Positions 22,268 through 34,672 of a stretch of DNA of 64,000 bases are shown piece by piece; positions within the stretch are counted from its first letter, which is position 1, and each line of letters opens with the position of its first letter. Below the pieces are notes generated by a model that was not told where the DNA came from, did not search any database, and saw nothing but the letters and a program-made list of their open reading frames with translations. This stretch comes from Cavia porcellus (lineage: Eukaryota > Chordata > Mammalia > Rodentia > Caviidae): assembly GCF_034190915.1 (NCBI RefSeq), contig NW_026947489.1, positions 62,310,001 through 62,374,000 of the forward strand, read 5' to 3'. Made by a program: the position numbers and the translations under genes.

Positions 22268-23321
22268 TTAATTATCTGCTTTGCTTAGTGGTTTTTTCCT
22301 TTGTGTATCTAAACTGTCTTTCAATATTTTTTGCAGGGTTGATTTGGTGTTCATGAAGTTCTTCAGCTGTTCTTTGTCATGGAAGTATCGTATTTCACCA
22401 TCAATTTTGAATGATAGTTTTTCAAGATACATCAGTCTAGGCTGGAAATCATTTTGCTTTAGGATCTGGAATACTTCACTCCATGCTCTTCTTGACTTTA
22501 TTGTTTGTGCTGAGAAGTCTGCTGTGATTCTGATAGGTTTTCCTTTATAAGTGATCTGTCTTTTTTCTCTGACAGCTTTTAATAATCTATTCTTGTGTTG
22601 GATTTCTGGGATGGTGATTATTATATGTCTGGGTGTAGTTTTATTTTGGTTATGACTATTTGGAGTTCTATATGCTTCACTGATCCTGATGTTGGTTTCT
22701 GATCTCATGCTTGGGAAATTTTCAGCTATTACTTCTCTAAATATCCTCTTGACATCCTTTATGTTGTCTCCTTCTTTTTCATTAATCCCTATGATTTTTA
22801 TGTTATTTTTCTTTGCATCGTCTTGCAGTTGTTGAATTGTTGTTTCCTGATTCCTTGTTATTTTTAAAAGATCTTTCCTTTCCTGTTCACTAGCTGCAAT
22901 CCTGTCTTCAAGGTCTGAAATTCTATCTTCACTTTCATTGAGGCAGTTTTTACAACTTACAGAGGAGTTTTTTATTTCCTGTATATCTCTGTGCATCTGC
23001 ATCATGTATTCTGTTTGTTTCTTATATTGCCCATCTAGGGATTCTATCTTTTTTGTTTAGTTCCTCCAATTTTTTAGCTGTATTTTCTTTAGATATATTC
23101 AGAATTTATTTCATTTCTTTTATCATTTCTTCTTTTACCTGGGAGATTATTTCGAGTTTGAATTTCTTGAAAGCTTCCTGGAGTTGCTTGTTAATTTCCG
23201 TAGCTATTGTGGGCGATATTTGAGGTGAATGGCATATATTTTCTTCTATATACATTGCTCCTAGGGTTTCTTGAGATGGGCTAGAGGTTTGAAGTTGTAA
23301 TTTGGTTTTTCGTTTTGTCAT
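22268..23321 (-). pseudogene. L1 ORF1 (RNA-binding chaperone), broken
   Basis: The minus-strand start at 23321 gives MTKRKTKLQLQTSS. The frame runs 71 residues to a stop at about 23106 (codon TAA after EMIKEMK). After a further frameshift it continues as a 245-residue frame from 23005. That part contains a coiled-coil-like stretch (SEDRISDLEDRIAASEQERKDLL), then the RRM-like and C-terminal domains (KIIGINEKEGDNI, RHIIITIPEIQHKNRLLKAVREKRQITYKGKPIRITADFSAQTI). In live L1 this protein trimerises and coats L1 RNA. One nonsense change and one small indel separate this copy from an open frame. Confidence 0.92.
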
Positions 23322-23747
23322 TTTCCTATATTTCTGTGTTTCAAGTGTTATTTGAAAGCTTCCTCAGGGTCTGTTGGAAATCCCCTTCTATGTTCGCAGC
23401 TCCTGAGACTCTGGCACCCCGTTACCCCAAGCCACTGGGCCTGTAGAACCAATGGCCCTCTTCTGCCTGTTTAGAGCTCCATAGTGCCAGATAAGCTGGG
23501 CTTCAGGGACACTGTGCACCCACCTGCTTGTTGGAAGCTCCACAGTTCTCCAATCGCAGCCGGGATGGGGAGGTGGATGTAGATGCCTCAAACCCACTTA
23601 TCCACTTCACTGCACCCGGAAGCCTGGAGGGTCCTGAACAGTCTGGGCTTTGGGCACAGTGCCCTGAGCACTTACCACAGGCTGCTGGGCCTCTGGAACC
23701 CGCAATACTCCTCTGCTTGCTGAGATATCCACAGTCCTCCAGACACC
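23322..23747 (-). promoter_or_regulatory. L1 5' UTR with two diverged monomer-like repeats
   Basis: GC-rich sequence upstream of ORF1 on the minus strand. Two related blocks occur about 250 bases apart (about 23410-23485 and 23655-23735). Both contain a CACTGGGCCTGTAGAACC-like motif followed by CTCTTCTGCCTG-like text. Tandem promoter monomers are known in rodent L1. The second unit is cut by the 5' end of the element. Confidence 0.65.
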
Positions 23748-23762
23748 CCTTTCTGAAATTTT

Positions 23763-23902
23763 GACCCTGAGTTTCAACACAGCAAGGTTTAACCCGGCAA
23801 CCTAAAGAATCAGTATCAGTTCCATCCTTCACTAACCTGAGATGAATGATACTGATGGGGACTTGGGGCTGAGTGAAAATCGGGAGAAGAAGAAAGAGGT
23901 GA
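23763..23902. other. Short intergenic spacer
   Basis: Host sequence between the L1 target duplication and the ID SINE; nothing recognised. Confidence 0.4.
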
Positions 23903-24022
23903 GCAGGGCTCGGGATTTAGCTCAGTGGAGTAAGCTCCTGCCTGGCAAGTGTTGGATCATGATGTTGATCCCCGGTATCAAAAACAAACAAATAAACAAA
24001 CAAGCACAAACAAAGAAAGAAA
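23903..24022 (+). mobile_element. ID SINE
   Basis: GGGCTCGGGATTTAGCTCAG head with A box, then CTGCCTGGCAAG and a degraded B box (GTTGATCCC), then an A-rich tail with AAAC units. Older than the copies at 7.7, 14.2 and 58.1 kb. Confidence 0.85.
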
Positions 24023-25009
24023 GCAGGAGAGGAGATCAGCCCACGAGATTCCTGAGTAAGGGAAAAGCACCCATCAAGGGGAGACAATACAGGATGGGCT
24101 GGAGAGGATCCATGGCCTGCATAGCAAAGCTCCATCAGGGCAGAAGACTAGCACTGACTGACTTCTGTAGGAAACACCCAAAGCTTACCCTGGGTTCTTG
24201 CTTGGTGTGGTTTGGGGAAGGTCATGGCTGTGGTCCTCAGAGCAGGATCAAGGAGATTGCATGTCAGAAGTAGAACCAGTAAATGTGTGGTCAGTGGGAA
24301 TGAAGAGAGGTCAGATAAGACTCTCAGATTCTGCAAGAATGGCTGAGTCCTAGAATGATTTACTGTGATGAAAAACAGTGTAGAGAACAGAGTTGCTTTC
24401 TGCATAGAGAAAAAGCAGTAGAGCCCAGAGCCTCAGCCAAAGGTCAGGATATCCCTGTTCACAGAAATACCACAGGCATGGAGGTCAGTTTTGTCCAGAA
24501 ATAGGTCTTTATTGCTGTTGCTTTGTGAATTCAAACTTTCTGAGTCCCATTGTGGTTAACATCAGATATTATGGGTCAACCAAGTGAAAACTCAGTGACT
24601 CATGTGATTGGCTGGTGGCAGAGATCTGGACCAAGGCCTTGGCCACAGCCAGCACAAAACAAAAAACCCCAGTAATTTCCTGTCTCTCCCCTCTCATTGT
24701 TTTAGAGCAAAAGTTATAGTTAAATCATCTAATGCTAAAACAAATGTTTTACCTAGCCCAGCCATTTCTGTCTCCAGCTGGTGCTACCGATGATTTTATG
24801 ATGAGTAAACTGCTTTGCAGGAAACTTCAGCTGACAGAGGAGAGCAGAGCTGGCATGAGGAGCAGCTGGAGGCTGTGCTAAGATCTACCTGACTGTTACA
24901 GGACTGGGGAGCGGAGAGCAGAAGCAAATTAGTTCTGCATCATATATAAAAAGGAAAAATACTTGAATGACAGGAATTCTCAAAGCTCACTTGGGAAGAA
25001 ATGGATAGC
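24023..25009. other. Unannotated intergenic sequence
   Basis: No gene or confident repeat. Short frames on both strands lack domains. Confidence 0.4.
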
Positions 25010-25418
25010 CTGAGCACTGCTGAGTCATACATTAATTAAAGTGAACAAAATCTTAAAAATGTTCTCCTCAGGAAACACCAGGCTCAGATGGCTTTGCTGG
25101 TGAATTTTATCAAACAATTTCAGTAGGAAAATGGTCTAGAATATTTAATAGGGGGGAATGTTTTTCAACTCTTTTAATGAGGCCACATCATGACTTGAAA
25201 ACCAGGTAGCAGGTTTACAAAAATAAAACTATGTACAGTACCAACATGACTCACAAACATAGATGAAGAGTTTATAAATAAAAATTTAGCAAGTTAAATA
25301 AAAATCTACTTAAATAGATAACAACAATGACCAAATAGATTTTGTCACAGTGGCACAAAATTGGTCTAACATTAAAAAATAACTAACATTCATACTATTA
25401 ACAAATTACAAAAGAGGA

Positions 25419-25794
25419 GATCTTGTTATGGTTTAGGTCTAAAGTATCCCCCAAAAGTTTCATGTGTTCAAAGGGGGAACCTTTGAGAGATGAGTGGATC
25501 ATGAAGGCATTATTCTTACCAATGGAGAAACTGGGGCTTTGTGGAAGGGGGTGGGTCATTGGATGCGACTTGGAAGGGTGAGTTCTTATTTCTCTTTCTA
25601 TCCCTCCTCTCTTCCCCTTCTTCCTGGCTGACAAGATGTGAGCAATTTTCCTCCACTGTGCCCTGATGCTATGTGATTTGTGCCTTGCCAGAAAACTACA
25701 GACTAAACTCTCTCAAACCCTGAGCCAATAAACCTATAAGTTTTGGGTGTTAGATGTTTTGTCTCAGTGACGGGAAAATGACTAATACAGATCC
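25419..25794 (+). mobile_element. MaLR-like LTR inserted into old L1
   Basis: An LTR of about 366 bp (25424-25789) from TGTTATGGTTTAG to GACTAATACA. The poly(A) signal AATAAA is at about 25728. The end motif 'gactaataca' is typical of MaLR LTRs. Flanks GATCT/GATCC (25419-25423 and 25790-25794) are a near-perfect 5-bp duplication, as expected for ERVL/MaLR. The 36.36 and 60.5 kb copies look like the same broad family in antisense. Confidence 0.75.
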
Positions 25795-25914
25795 TCTCAA
25801 TGTGGAAGAAATGCATTTGAAAAGCCACTATCATTGTTAATAAAAATTCTCAAAAAATTAGGAATAGAAGCAAACTTCTATGTAGTAAAGGGCATCTATG
25901 AAAATACTTCTGAG

Positions 25915-26775
25915 CCATTCACATACCAGGGGTAAAGAGAAGGCCACAGTAGGAATCAAGTCCAGTCTGGGAACCAGTGCCATGTGTGGCGGCCTCCAGA
26001 CTGGAACAGACAGACCCTATCTTCTCTGAGTCAGCACCATTCGCAGACTAGGGGTAGAGAGAACAAAGCCCCACCAGCAAGCAAGCCCAGTCTGGGAAGC
26101 AGTGCCTTGCACAGCTGCTGGCAGACTCAAACAAACAGACTCAGCCTGTGGGCTACAAACAAGAAGCATCCCCCCCCCCAGCAACCAGATTATCCAGAGA
26201 AATACAGGCTGTGATGATAGCTAGCAAGGTGAAATGCAATTGGATGTCTGTGGTGATGTGGTGTTTCACTAACATTGAAGGTCTAGGGCCAGTGGTCTGA
26301 TCATCGGTTCAGAGGATAGAGGTATGCAGTGTGGCATCTGGGGGGGTCTCCTTCTGAAGGCTGCAGCCATTGTTGATTCCTTATTGTCTTGGTTTAGAAG
26401 TCCTATATTATTTCCATTTCTTTGTTGGGTTGAGTTTTCTTTTCTTTCTTTCTTTTTTTTTTTTTTTTTTGATTATGTCAAATCTGATGGCAGGAGCAGC
26501 TATTTCAAAGATAGCAAGAAATATTATGGTAGCAATTTTGGGTTTAGTATTGATTTGTTTTGAAGTCTGTTATTGTATTCATTATTTGTTTTTATTGTTT
26601 ATATTCTGTCCAGTTTGATTTTTATTATATTCGCAGCTATTCTGAAGACATCAAGAGGCATTATGGTAATGATTGTTGATTTCATAGTGAAGTCCTGTAT
26701 CTCTTACACTGGTTTCTTTTTGCTTGGTTTTATTCTGTTTTATTCACTTTAAAATAAAATAAAAAAGAAAAGAAA
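25915..26775 (+). mobile_element. ORF-less L1-type insertion (repeated 5' block plus 3' UTR)
   Basis: It starts with two tandem copies of a roughly 122-bp GC-rich unit (about 25917-26038 and 26039-26160; shared AAGCCCAGTCTGGGAAGCAGT-like core). Sequence without an ORF follows, with 3' UTR blocks resembling those of L1/HAL1 (AGCTATTTCAAAGATAGCAAG and GCTATTCTGAAGACATCAAGAG). It ends in AATAAAATAAAAAAG. It interrupts the old L1 at an AAAATACTTCT/ACATTCT-like site. It could be an internally deleted L1 or HAL1, or a small non-autonomous family. Boundaries are approximate. Confidence 0.5.
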
Positions 26776-28430
26776 AACATTCTGCTAGCTTTACAGTTAA
26801 GAGCCAAAGTCAGAACACTTTCCAACTAAGACTAGGAACAGAGCAAGGACATCCAATCTCAGCATTTTTATTTTAGATTGGACTGGATGTCCTCACCAGA
26901 GCAGAAAAGGAAAGTCAAATTCTCACCTGATGAGAAGGAAGTAAGTCATTATATTTGTGGGTAGTATAGTCATCTGTATAGAAAATTCTATGGAATGTAA
27001 AGTAAGTTACAGCTATATGGCTAATAACCAGAAGGCTTTTTAAAATTTTTGTAGAAATGGACAACTGATTCTAAAACGCATACACAAATGTGCAGAATTA
27101 GAAGAACCAAAGCAATTTTGAAAGAGAAGGATATGGTTGGTGGACTAACATGATTTCATTTTAAGGTATATTGTAAAGCTATAGTAATTAAAACAGTGTG
27201 ATACTGGACTCATAGACAAATTGATCAGTGGAACATAACACTGACTTATGCAATATATATGTAATTTTCACAAAGCATAGACAATTTAGTAGAGATAAAT
27301 ATAGCCTTTCAACAGTGGCTTGGACAACTATACATGCATAAGTAAAACACATTAATAATCTTCAATCCTTGCCTCATACCATATACAAATATTAGTCAAA
27401 ATGGATCTAAAAATTACACAACTTCCAGAAAAAGGTGAGAAAAATCCCTTTTGATCCTGGTTTGATAGCTACAATATAAAAGCTCAGTCTATAGTAGAAA
27501 AAACATAAAGTATATTAACATTAAGAGTTTCTGCTTTTGAAAGATATTAAGAGAACAAAATATAAACAATCAATAAGGGGAAATATTTTCAAATTGGTTA
27601 TGTGATAAAACTTTGTATATTAAGACTGAAATCTCATTGATATGAAAGCAAATCAGCCCAACACAAAGTGGGCAAAAGATTTGAATAGGTAATTCATTAA
27701 GGAGATAGAAGAGAGGCAAGTAAACAAATGGCAAGATGGTCAGTATCACTATCCATCTGTGAGATGCAAAGCAAAATCACAAGATACCATTACCTATCTA
27801 TTCGAAAGGCTTAATGAAAAGACTGGTAATACTATGTGCTGGTGAGGACATAGGGCCACTTCCTCCTCCACTGAGAACATAAAGTGGTGCAATTATGTTA
27901 GAAAAGAACTTGCTAGTTTCTTAAAAAGTAAAGCACACATTTATATTATCTGACTATTTCAATGCTAGCTGCTTATTTAAGAAAAAATGAAGTGTGAACC
28001 CACACAAATTCTTGTGCTCATTTGTAAGAGCTAGGAGCAAGAAACAGCTATGTCCACTACTAGTGGGTAGATGGATTATTATTCAATAATAAAGGGGAAT
28101 AAATTATTGATATACACTAGTAAAAGGACGAATCCCTGCATATTATATTGGTGAAAGTAACCAGATAAAAAGTAATATGTACTATATGGTTCTGCTTACA
28201 TGAAATTCAAATGCAAGTGAAGCTACTGTTATAGAAAGAAGATCTACAGTTTAGTGAGTCTAGGAGAGAAGGGAGGAGGGGATAGGCAGAAATTAAAAGG
28301 TGAGCTGGTGATGGGGTGTTTCTTATACAGTGGGTGGTGAGGTTATGGATACATCAACATTCACCAGATTGTACATTTTAATGTGCATTTATTGCATGTC
28401 AGTGGTACTGAAACTTTTTAAAACTCACGA

Positions 28431-30480
28431 GACATGATAGCTGTTACTCTTCATGACTGGTAACAACCAGGGTGTTGAAAACAGGACCATTGTTTAGCAC
28501 TGTTGAGTAATGGCTAGAACCACAGCATCTTATGGTAAAAATTGACCCATGAACTTATTGAGGTCAATTTCTCCTGGGTCCAGGAATTCTTTACACCTTA
28601 TTTTGATTGTAGGCACCTATTTTTTGAGTTTGTCATAAGTTTGGCATTAAGTCATAGGAAAATAATCTGACCCCTGGCACAGTGGTTTTACTGGGATGGG
28701 GCTAGATATGAACTTGTAAACAACCAGTTCTGCCTCTTCTTTCATATTTATGTCATTCCTCAGGGCTAGAGCTTGGTTCTTGAGGCCTGTAGCCCATCCT
28801 TCCTACATCCTGTGGCTGTGCCCTGTGCAGGAGCTCTGCCCTGGGCAGGAATGGAAAGTTCCATGAGCGCAGTCCCCAGGATGATCTGGCCAATCCATGC
28901 CCACTTCCCTGTCCTGGATTTGGCTTGGGCTGGGCAGTCTCAGCCTGCAACTTTGCCATCACCCATTGTGTTCTCTTCCAATACACATTGTGTGTGAGAG
29001 AGTTCGGCGGTCATTATGCCACACAATGAATTTTATATCCTCCATCATTTAAAATAATCATAGAAATAAAAACAAGTCTTATAAATTAAACATTATTATG
29101 AATGTAACTTCCAAGGATGCTCAACTAATTTTAAGTGTAAGATTTTTATTTCTTTCAAGATATTCTCTCATTCATATAGTGAGTTCATTAACAGATTATA
29201 GTTACCCAAATTTAAAATGAAACCATCCACATGCAGGGAATTACTCAAAATTCAGAGTATCACAGTATCATTGTGGAAGATAACACTTCCTAACATGGAA
29301 CCATGTCATTTGAACATTTCAGTTTGCATTGCTTTCTGAGTAGTTTCTGGCATTCAAATGCAGAGCTCTTCTGAATGGTTTTAGAACTGTCAGAAGTTTG
29401 TGCCAATAGAGCTACGATATTTCAGAAGAGATCTCACATGATTTCTTTAAAAGTCATCTGCATCAGAGAAGCTCATATAGTTATAATTCAGTAGAAATAC
29501 ATTTACAGTTCTCAGGGACTTAACTTGGAGAAATAATAACCAACATGTAAACCATCAAGGCCTGAGTTTTCACTGTGGCCAGCTCAGCTTAGGCAGCAGC
29601 TGACTGGGGAGCTGCCGCCGGGCTTGGAAGTTCTAGGTTGTACAGAACTGGCTCAGAGCGTGAGGGTAATAAACTCTTCTTCCTGTTACAAAACACTCCA
29701 ACAAGTCAGTGTGTTTGGGCAGCCTAATGGCCTAGTAAATGCAAATATAATAAACTCCTTTAACTTAGCCAAACTTGGTAGGAATGTTTTTTCAGAGAAA
29801 TCATTTGAATCCAAAATTATCTAATATTCAAGGTCTTTCCTTTTGATAACCCTCCAAACTCACTGGACATAATGTGAGTCCACTTGAAGGGGTGTCCCAG
29901 TGTCTCAGAGCAGCACATGCTCTGAGAAGCCTTGGGGGACCACAGCAGAGGTCAGGGTGGGGACACGGCAGCCTGGATCTCAGGTTGCCCTCCAAGACCT
30001 CTGTGGCTACATCAAGTCATTTCAGGATGCAAGGTCATTTCTGTCCAGGCTAACCATGCTCTGCTAACTTCCAGGGACATCACTCAACCCGTAACCTGGA
30101 TCCAGCAGCCACCCCACTTTTCCAGGCTCTTCCTGTACCCAGAGCAACTCACCTGGTGCACAGAGAGGTGCTGCCCTGAGCAGATGATACCAAAGGGAAG
30201 TGAAAATTCTGAAATTTCAACTTTTTAAAATTCTATCAGCAAGAGGCTCAACTGCAAGCTTTTTTGTTAAATCAGCCCTGCATATTTCACTAGCCACTTA
30301 AAATACTGAAAGCCTTTTAGAGAATATAAAGTCCTACTCTGACATAACAAGGAAAGGTCCTAAGGGTTTATTTCATTTTCTGTTCTTTTCAAATCAATTT
30401 TGTTTCAAAAAGAGAAAAAGGAAAAAACTCCAAAATTTCAAGCACAACAGTCAGGGGACTTTTTTTCAATGTACCAAATT
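28431..30480. other. Unannotated intergenic sequence
   Basis: No gene found. At 29625-29690 there is an AATAAACTCTTCTTCC motif after a GC-rich stretch that could be the 3' end of a decayed LTR, but I cannot support it. Frames at 28753-28997 on both strands shadow each other. Confidence 0.4.
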
Positions 30481-30484
30481 TCCT

Positions 30485-30590
30485 TCATTCATCGGTTGAT
30501 GGACACTGGCTTATTTCCACCTTTTGGTTATTATGGTTAACACTGCTATGAACGTTTGTGTATACGTTTTTGTGTAAGCAAGGGACTGCC
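30485..30590 (-). mobile_element. Small antisense L1 ORF2 fragment
   Basis: ATCGGTTGATGGACACTGGC followed by TTATTTCCACC and ...CTGCTATGAAC matches the reverse complement of the conserved ORF2 C-terminal region. The same text is at 18370-18445 in the full-length L1. Short and diverged. Confidence 0.75.
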
Positions 30591-33500
30591 ACCATGTTAA
30601 GCTCTGTCATTTTGTGTCACAGGGTAGATACGATATCCTGCAGCTCTAAGACATTTACTCTCAAACCAGACCCAAACTGGCTCATGTCCCACTGCCACCG
30701 TGTACAATGATCAATCAAAGTAACAGATATTTTCCAACTCAGACATATCACATTCAGATTGGTCAAAAGAAACTCTCAATTTTATTTTCCTATTTTGAAA
30801 ATTCCTCTGTGATATTGAAGTAATTATTAAATGTAAGTACAGAAATAGAAATTAAATTTTAAAATACATAGTAGATTTTGATTTGGGAATATCTATTCAC
30901 AATAATTTAAATACAGTGATGCATTTTTATACTGATCAGGGGATGTATTGCTAATCTAGGGAATGTTGAACTTATACTTTAAGTTCATGAATGCCTTGGA
31001 GAGTTAATGCCTGCATCTTTCCTCCTCCTGTTTTAACAAGATTAGCTCATAGGTACTGGGAGTTTGCTGGGAGACCAAGGAATTGGAGCAGAGAAAGTCT
31101 GTCAGTGTAGGTCTCAGGAAAGCAACAGTCCAGAGAAATATCCCTGGCTTCCATGATAGACAAGAATGTCCCTTACTGTAAGACCTCAGGAGAATCAGAT
31201 TGTAGGACCACAGTTGTACCATCTGGGCCTGCAACGTGCTCCAGACCTTCCTCTTTCCTCATGGAGTTCCAGGGCATCTCTCCAGCCTGCCTGGCATTCT
31301 CTTCTAGAACTTTGCCAGGTGTTCCTTGCTGGGCCGTGTGGACCTCATTCCTTACTGTGGCCCAAGTCCTATGCCTGGAATATGGTATAGTGATGAGAGG
31401 AGGTGAACACAGGGCAACAGCACAACCCTCTCCAACTGCTGTCCCCTCAAGTAAGTAACCCCTCCGTTACATCCTGATGCCTTCCTTTTACCCTCACCTA
31501 CTTGGATCTTCAAAAAGCCACTTAGGATCAAGGCGAACCATGTGTCTGCAAGGAATGGCACCTTTTTTCCTGAGGATGAGATGACTGTGACAGCAGTCTC
31601 CCTGCTAACACTGAGCTAGTCCCCTGCTGCAGCCCGGTGACAGCTCACCATCTTCAGTGGCTCTTGTAACTCCCAGAATAGCTAGAATGGAGCTGGCTAT
31701 GAGCCCTGCCTATCCTCTCTGCCTACCCTACAGCCCACCAGGTGAGCTGATCCTGTCTCCTCTCTCAGAATCTGTCTCTCCCCTTCTTTACTCATCCTCT
31801 TGGAGTAGGATCATCTGTCCTCTGCAGAAGGGCCGCTTCTTCTCGAATTCCAGCTCCCAGTCTGAACTGTCTGCTGAGCACCATGAAACAGCCATTACCT
31901 CATGGTGCATACTGCACGTTGTGGGTCCACTGCCCTACCTCTGAGCTTCTCTGGGATTGCCTCATTCTTTCACTCCCTCACTGTGCTCTTTGGCTTCTGT
32001 TGAGAGGCCTTTTGAGCACATTCTGAAACTGTGTCCAAGTAGCTGCATGCACACGTGCATACAAGTGCAGGAAGTCAGAACCTGTGGTCAGTGTCTGTGT
32101 CTGTTTTGTGACTGTCCTCCCTCGAGGATGGGTTGTTTGTTCAGTAGTGAGTCCCCATGGTCTTGTCCATAGTATTGTGCAGGGTGGCACTCAGGAAAGC
32201 TTTGTGAGGGGGTGGGATGGGAGGCTGTTGGTGGCAGGCAGCTCTCTTACACTTGAGAACCCAGGGCTGTTTCATTGCTGAGTATTTCCCTGGGGGTCCT
32301 GGTCTTCTCACAATGTCCACTGCTCTGCAGATGGCCTCTTGGCAATGGTTGTGCTTTGCTCTGACAGTGACAGTTTCCCTCAGAGCCTGTCACCTATGCA
32401 GCAAGCACAGAGTAAAGAACGTGGTGGCTGTGTTTCCAGGTTCTACACAGAGGAGAGGCCTGAATTGCTCCTAATATCTGGATAAGTTCCCTGAGGTTGA
32501 ATTTTCCTGACCAGGATGGGTGGAGGTCCCAGCCATTTAAGAGCAGGTGGCCCACTTGTGGAGATCCAACCCTCACAGATGTGCCCCACTGCACCCTGGG
32601 TTTCAGCTCCACATCCACAGTGAGCTGAACTGGGAGTTCCCCCAAAACCTGCTCTGGGATTTTGCTGAGCCCTGGGTGGTACCTAATGTTTACTTTCATG
32701 AGAATTTGTAAAGACTACAGCTACTTTTAATTAGCACCTGTGAAGTGAATTTTAACTAAAATTATATCATTTTCCTCATTAGAAATTTAGACATAATTTA
32801 TTATATTTCTCCCTAGATTATACTCCTGTTGCTATCGTAAGTGCATTTTTTGTACTTACATTCTAACATTCTGGTTTCCAGAAAGAGTGCTTCGGGCTGA
32901 TGTGTTTGAGCCTCAGATTCCACAGCATGTCTTTTACCCCTGATGTAGACACAAGAGCCCTCTGTCCTAAAGGAGCAGTGGGAACGATGGTCAGGCCAAT
33001 GGATCATCCTTTGCCTCTGGGCTTCTCTTTGCAGCTCCATGGAGGCAACGCTGCAGGACATTCAAAAAACACAGAAAAGATGACTAGGGAGCAGCTCGCA
33101 GCTATTCTCCCTTCACGCAGACCCCACCTCCCACCCCACTGTATCACTTGGTACAGCAGTCACCTGCCTCTCAAGTGTAGTGTCAGAAGCAATTTATACA
33201 ATTCTTCAGTGATGGAGTTGGGCCAGGTCTTCCGGGCAAGGAAGGAATGAGCAACCTGAGGCCCATCTGGACTCATGGTGTAGACTGATTGTGGTCACAA
33301 GGCTGCTTGGGGTCAGAGATAGGAATGCGGTGCTGTGAAGATGTTTGGGACCTGGAGCCAGGCCACCACGGGTGCTGGTGCTTCCTCTCAGGAGAGGCAG
33401 TGCTTTCAGAGATTATTGCTCTCAGCACAGTCTCCATGCCCACAGAATCATGCTGTGAGTGTTTCACTAACAGAGAGGGGCAGGAACGTATATGCATCTA

Positions 33501-34562
33501 AAGATTTTCACCTGGTTGAGGAAGGAACTGAATTGCCAGACCCTACAGAAGCCTTGGGACATGGAGAACCCATGTGTGTATGTGAGAGTGCTGGAGGCAG
33601 GAGGCCCAGTGTGCATCCTCACACCCAGTGCATTGTCCAGTGTTATATCTGAATCCATCCTTCTGGTCCTAGAAACTTGAAGACATTCACAACAAATATT
33701 TCAACACAGAGAACTTGACCTCTGAGTGACTCAAGTAGCTCCCAGGTGCTGAGGTCCCTGTGGAAAAGGACTTGGCTGGGTCCTGCCCCCTGATCTTGTC
33801 TGAGAAAGGCCACTTTCGGGACCATGTGGCCAGTGTTTAGGCCAAGTTCAGGAAGTAGGGTAAACAATGCTGGGTTCCTGGTTGAGGATGAGTGCAGTGG
33901 AGACGGCCCAGCCTTGGCCTCCCTGTCCTGGCTGGGAGAGGCACTGAGTTCCCAGGGTGCATCTGAACCAGGGGTGGTCAGTCTGGTGACACCCCACCTC
34001 TCTATGACAGTAAGAGCAGCGGGGTAATGCAAAATGCTGGGAGGGCTGATGTGACCTCTCACTGCTGAGAAGACAGCAGATCTATAACTGTCAAAGGGGA
34101 AAGAGCAGAGCCCTGTGGCCAGGTGACTCTATGCCAGCTCCAGGGGACAATGGAACCTGACGATGTCATTCAGCAATGGATAAACCACAGTGACTCTGAC
34201 AGAGCCAGGCTGGGGTAGAAAAGTTGCCAACTTGGAGGAGAATTGGGCCTCACAATGTCCTATAGAGAAGAAATGTTAAAAGCAATCTTGGAAAATACTG
34301 AAGAGTGAAGCAACTGTTTATTCCCTTGAAAATCTTGCCCAGTCTTTGCTTCAGGGCAGAGCCTCTGTGACAGGGATGAAGGCCTGTTAGGATGAAGGGA
34401 GAAGGGAGGGAGAACAGAAGCAGAAAGAGCTCTGATGTTGCTGAGACCATGGCCAAGAGCAGAGAGGGTGTTGCTGATCCTTGTGCCAAGTCTCTCAGCT
34501 GAAGTTCTTTTAAAAAATTGTATCACTCACTAACCTGTGAGCTGTCTTGGTATCCGAGCTTC
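30591..34562. other. Unannotated intergenic sequence
   Basis: About 4 kb with no gene or repeat that I can support. Overlapping frames up to 139 residues (for example 33643-34062 minus) have no domain, no signal peptide and compete with frames on the other strand. Very old repeats or regulatory sequence could be present. Confidence 0.4.
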
Positions 34563-34672
34563 ACTGGGGCCCAGGGTACAATTCAGCAGCCCGAGCACCT
34601 GCTTAGCAAGCATAAAGGCCTGAGTTCAATTCCTGGCAAAAACAAAACAAAACAAAACAAAACAAAACAACA
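34563..34672 (+). mobile_element. ID-type SINE with (AAAAC)n tail
   Basis: A diverged ID body (CTGGGGCCCAGGGTACAATTCAGCA..., B-box-like GAGTTCAATTCCTGGCA) followed by an (AAAAC)n tail at about 34640-34670. Confidence 0.8.

Larger units (their letters stand above)
17037..23762 (-). mobile_element. Nearly full-length L1, antisense, with 15-bp target duplication
   Basis: An L1 on the minus strand of about 6.7 kb: 5' UTR (23322-23747), ORF1 (22268-23321), ORF2 (18142-22227), 3' UTR (17052-18141). The direct repeat CCTTTCTGAAATTTT at 17037-17051 and 23748-23762 is an exact 15-bp target duplication, so the copy is close to complete. Both ORFs carry frameshifts and stops. ORF2 also holds an internal insertion at 20881-21099. 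The element is dead but not ancient, since long stretches of protein remain readable. Confidence 0.93.
25010..28430 (+). mobile_element. Old L1 (ORF2 to 3' end) with nested insertions
   Basis: Diverged ORF2 text in sense orientation at 25010-25418, 25795-25910 and 26780-28430, collinear with L1 once two insertions are removed: a MaLR-like LTR (25424-25789) and an L1 UTR-type insertion (about 25915-26775). Recognisable stretches include the RT segment (AAATAGATTTTGTCACAG, AGGGCATCTATGAAAA) and the later ORF2 region (27120-27300, 27640-27900). Many stops. The youngest insertions sit within the oldest element, giving a relative age order. Confidence 0.8.
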
